Positions 33,622-34,416 of a stretch of DNA of 34,416 nt are shown piece by piece. Source of the stretch: Acetobacter papayae JCM 25143 (GTDB lineage: Bacteria > Pseudomonadota > Alphaproteobacteria > Acetobacterales > Acetobacteraceae); the NCBI RefSeq assembly GCF_000613285.1, contig NZ_BAIN01000025.1, forward strand, positions 1 through 34,416, read 5' to 3'. Under the pieces are notes generated by a model. It did not search any database. It was not told where the DNA came from and worked only from the letters and a program-made list of their open reading frames with translations. The position numbers and the translations under genes are program-made. Positions within the stretch are counted from its first letter, which is position 1. Every line of letters starts with the position of its first letter.

Positions 33622-34416
33622 TCAGGCCTTGAACTGGGTTTTGAGCGCCTGCGCCACGGTATGGGCAATGTGCCGCCATGCTTTGCCCCCCTCGCTTTGC
33701 GGCGCACCCACCACAACCGGTACCCCGTTATCGCCACTGGCGCGAATATCGGCCAGCAGCGGGACATCACCCAGAAACGGCACGCCCAGCGCTTCGGCTT
33801 CCTTGCGGGCACCCCCATGGCCGAACAGTTCGGTATTATGGCCGCAGTTGGGGCAGCAGAAATACGACATGTTCTCGATCAGCCCCAGCAGCGGCACCCC
33901 GACCTTTTCAAACAGGGTTACGGCGCGGCGGGCATCTATCAGGGCGATATCTTGCGGGGTGGAGACGATAACCGCCCCGGCCAGCGGCACTTTCTGCGTG
34001 AGCGACAGTTGCGCATCGCCCGTGCCGGGGGGCAGGTCGACCACCATCACATCCAGCGTGCCCCAGTCCACATCGACCAGAAGCTGGTTGATGGCCCCCA
34101 TGACCATGGGGCCGCGCCAGATCATGGCGGCGTTTTCATCCACCAGCATGCCGAGCGACATGGCCCGTATGCCCCATGCTTCCACAGGCTGGATGCGGCC
34201 TTCCACCACGGCCGGGCGACCTTGCGTGCCCAGCATGCGGTGCAGCGAAGGACCGTGAATATCGGCATCCATCAGCCCGACTTTCAGGCCTTCCATGGCC
34301 AGCCCGGCCGCCAGATTGACGGCGGTGGTGGACTTACCCACTCCGCCTTTGCCGGATGCTACGGCAATAACCGTGCGCACACCCGGCAGAACCGGGGCAT
34401 TGGCCGCAGGGGCCGG
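33622..34416 (-). CDS. Mrp/ApbC-type Fe-S cluster carrier ATPase (partial, N-terminus outside window)
   Basis: A P-loop ATPase of the Mrp/NBP35 group that binds and passes on [4Fe-4S] clusters in the cytoplasm. Motifs: deviant Walker A SGKGGVGKSTTAVNLA, GLMDADIHGPSLHRMLG, DVMVVDLPPGTGDAQLSLTQ, and the C-terminal cluster-binding CPNC in SYFCCPNCGHNTELFG. The reading frame stays open to the window edge (an Ala/Pro-rich linker, PAPAANAPVLPG, precedes the ATPase). The GTG at 34380 is thus an internal valine, and the N-terminal MIP18/DUF59-type domain usual for this family probably lies outside. It would serve Fe-S enzymes such as aconitase and class I fumarase encoded here. The symbols mrp and apbC are both in use for this family. 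Confidence 0.93.
   Translation of the reverse strand, partial: PAPAANAPVLPGVRTVIAVASGKGGVGKSTTAVNLAAGLAMEGLKVGLMDADIHGPSLHRMLGTQGRPAVVEGRIQPVEAWGIRAMSLGMLVDENAAMIWRGPMVMGAINQLLVDVDWGTLDVMVVDLPPGTGDAQLSLTQKVPLAGAVIVSTPQDIALIDARRAVTLFEKVGVPLLGLIENMSYFCCPNCGHNTELFGHGGARKEAEALGVPFLGDVPLLADIRASGDNGVPVVVGAPQSEGGKAWRHIAHTVAQALKTQFKA

Noticed and set aside
1-34416. CRISPR array, insertion sequence, integron, prophage or toxin-antitoxin module
   Set aside because: No regularly spaced repeats, transposase or integrase motifs, terminal inverted repeats of the IS type, or phage genes were seen; composition and gene content look chromosomal throughout.

Overview
The window is about 34.4 kb of GC-rich chromosomal DNA that looks like an acetic acid bacterium (Alphaproteobacteria, Acetobacteraceae; a Komagataeibacter- or Gluconacetobacter-like genome is my inference from protein character). 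The best clade marker is a circularly permuted, two-piece tmRNA gene on the minus strand near 32.2-32.5 kb, next to an alphaproteobacterial-type SspB. ThyX, class I fumarase, AcnA and a YlxR-L7Ae protein fit the same assignment. I see no rRNA or tRNA genes, CRISPR arrays, insertion sequences or prophage. Most of the window is ordinary housekeeping chromosome.

Layout. 0-0.4 kb: start of ccmA (cytochrome c maturation), minus strand. 0.75-5.9 kb: acnA, a strong terminator hairpin, then a polar amino-acid ABC transporter (ATPase plus a fused binding protein-permease). 6.2-7.1 kb: a LysR regulator. 7.1-10.0 kb, minus strand: a compact three-gene cassette I cannot assign, in which a membrane-anchored single-domain ClpB/ClpA-type AAA+ ATPase lies between two predicted membrane-anchored proteins. 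10.2-16.2 kb: the transcription/translation operon rimP-nusA-ylxR-infB-rbfA. 16.5-20.4 kb: gyrA-coaD-cyclophilin, ended by a perfect bidirectional terminator. 20.4-22.3 kb: an orphan chemoreceptor. 22.5-25.6 kb: an Lrp/AsnC regulator divergent from alr-dadA (alanine racemase and D-amino acid dehydrogenase) with an inverted-repeat operator candidate. 25.7-27.3 kb: an ABC-F ATPase. 27.5-29.2 kb: an exported glycoamylase-like protein, probably an endo-beta-1,2-glucanase. 29.3-32.5 kb, minus strand: ssrA (tmRNA), sspB, class I fumarase and a VOC protein. 32.6-34.4 kb: thyX, and an Mrp/ApbC Fe-S carrier on the minus strand running off the end.

How the parts connect. AcnA and class I fumarase are both [4Fe-4S] TCA-cycle enzymes, and Mrp is an Fe-S carrier. 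ssrA and sspB lie in tandem: ssrA encodes the degradation tag and SspB is the adaptor that recognises tagged proteins for ClpXP. Lrp, Alr and DadA form a recognisable alanine catabolism unit.

Quality caveat. Five genes (acnA, infB, gyrA, the ABC-F gene and fumarase) each carry one 1-2 base loss that splits the frame, although both halves are fully conserved. Since gyrA and infB are essential, I read these as sequencing or assembly errors, and I annotate each gene across the break.
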